Of a stretch of DNA of 13,993 bases, positions 13,861-13,993 are shown piece after piece. A program made the position numbers and the translations under genes. Each line of letters opens with the position of its first letter. Position 1 is the first letter of the stretch. The notes below the pieces were generated by a model. The model was given only the letters and a program-made list of their open reading frames with translations, was not told the DNA's origin and did no database searches. The DNA comes from SZUA-22 sp039714835 (GTDB lineage Bacteria > Bacteroidota > Ignavibacteria > Ignavibacteriales > Melioribacteraceae), in assembly GCA_039714835.1 (NCBI GenBank), contig JBDLIN010000089.1, positions 1 through 13,993 of the forward strand, in the 5' to 3' direction.

Positions 13861-13993
13861 ATGAAAAACATAAGCTTAATAAATATAATATTTTTCCTCT
13901 TTAGCTGGTTCACTTTAGCTACTTGCTTTGGACAAAGCAGCACAATTATAACACCTTCTAATAAATTAAAGGGTGAAACAAGAATTGATAGCT
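13861..13993 (+). CDS. Exported protein, N-terminal fragment
   Basis: An open frame starts at ATG 13861 and runs off the end of the window after 44 codons. It has a clear Sec signal peptide: MKNIS, a hydrophobic run INIIFFLFSWFTLATCF, and a likely cleavage after FGQ before SSTIITPSNKLKG. The LATC sequence is a poor lipobox, because Thr precedes the Cys, so SPase I cleavage is more likely. Little of the mature protein is visible and I do not recognise it. It lies 96 bases after the small lipoprotein gene, beyond the GC-rich hairpin, so it may or may not share the operon. Confidence 0.65.
   Translation, partial: MKNISLINIIFFLFSWFTLATCFGQSSTIITPSNKLKGETRIDS

Overview
This window looks like chromosomal DNA from a low-GC, free-living member of the Bacteroidota/Chlorobi/Ignavibacteria side of the FCB group. 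The support is the strongly AT-rich composition, a PorV/PorQ-type outer-membrane barrel next to a lipoprotein that resembles the N-terminal modules of the type IX secretion protein SprA, two-membrane (Gram-negative) envelope genes such as an RND pump and lipoproteins, and a four-helix-bundle S23-type gene of a kind common in that group. The lineage is inferred from family content; no taxonomic marker is present.

Layout on the left (1-3690): the 3' end of an RND adaptor gene followed by a complete RND permease gene, one efflux operon on the plus strand. At 3692-4230 sits a compact cassette: a 117-residue S23/four-helix-bundle gene bracketed by arrays of a short AAGT word upstream and its reverse complement ACTT downstream. 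It resembles a free-standing version of the intervening sequences found in some 23S rRNA genes. From 4277 to 7875 there is a tight plus-strand operon: a FecE/BtuD-like ABC ATPase without a permease, a membrane-anchored YdcF/SanA (DUF218) protein, the transcription factor NusB (ATGA overlap) and a UMF1-type MFS transporter. A convergent M50B-like membrane protease gene (7872-8564, minus) overlaps its end by four bases.

Middle (8565-11069): a decayed 3' half of a tRNA-Gly, an intact tRNA-Val(UAC) gene with a sigma70-like promoter and a hairpin terminator, a possible IS3-type terminal-repeat remnant, and a large Fic-family AMP-transferase gene on the minus strand carrying its own inhibitory S-x-x-x-E-G motif. 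This tRNA-linked stretch looks like a site of past integration. The 507-base gap upstream of the Fic gene is rich in signals: helically spaced GTGAAA repeats, a GC-rich extragenic repeat, a CRP-type palindrome and two AATAGGT-type palindromes.

Right (11070-13993): an apparent plus-strand cell-surface operon encoding a SprA-module-like lipoprotein, a PorV/PorQ-family barrel and a small glycine-zipper lipoprotein, then a second, intact copy of the GC-rich repeat and the start of another exported protein. Because PorV is known to dock onto SprA in the type IX secretion system, pairing a stand-alone SprA-like module with a PorV paralogue is the most suggestive gene set here for an undescribed surface system. 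The S23 cassette with its inverted word arrays is the most suggestive non-gene structure.
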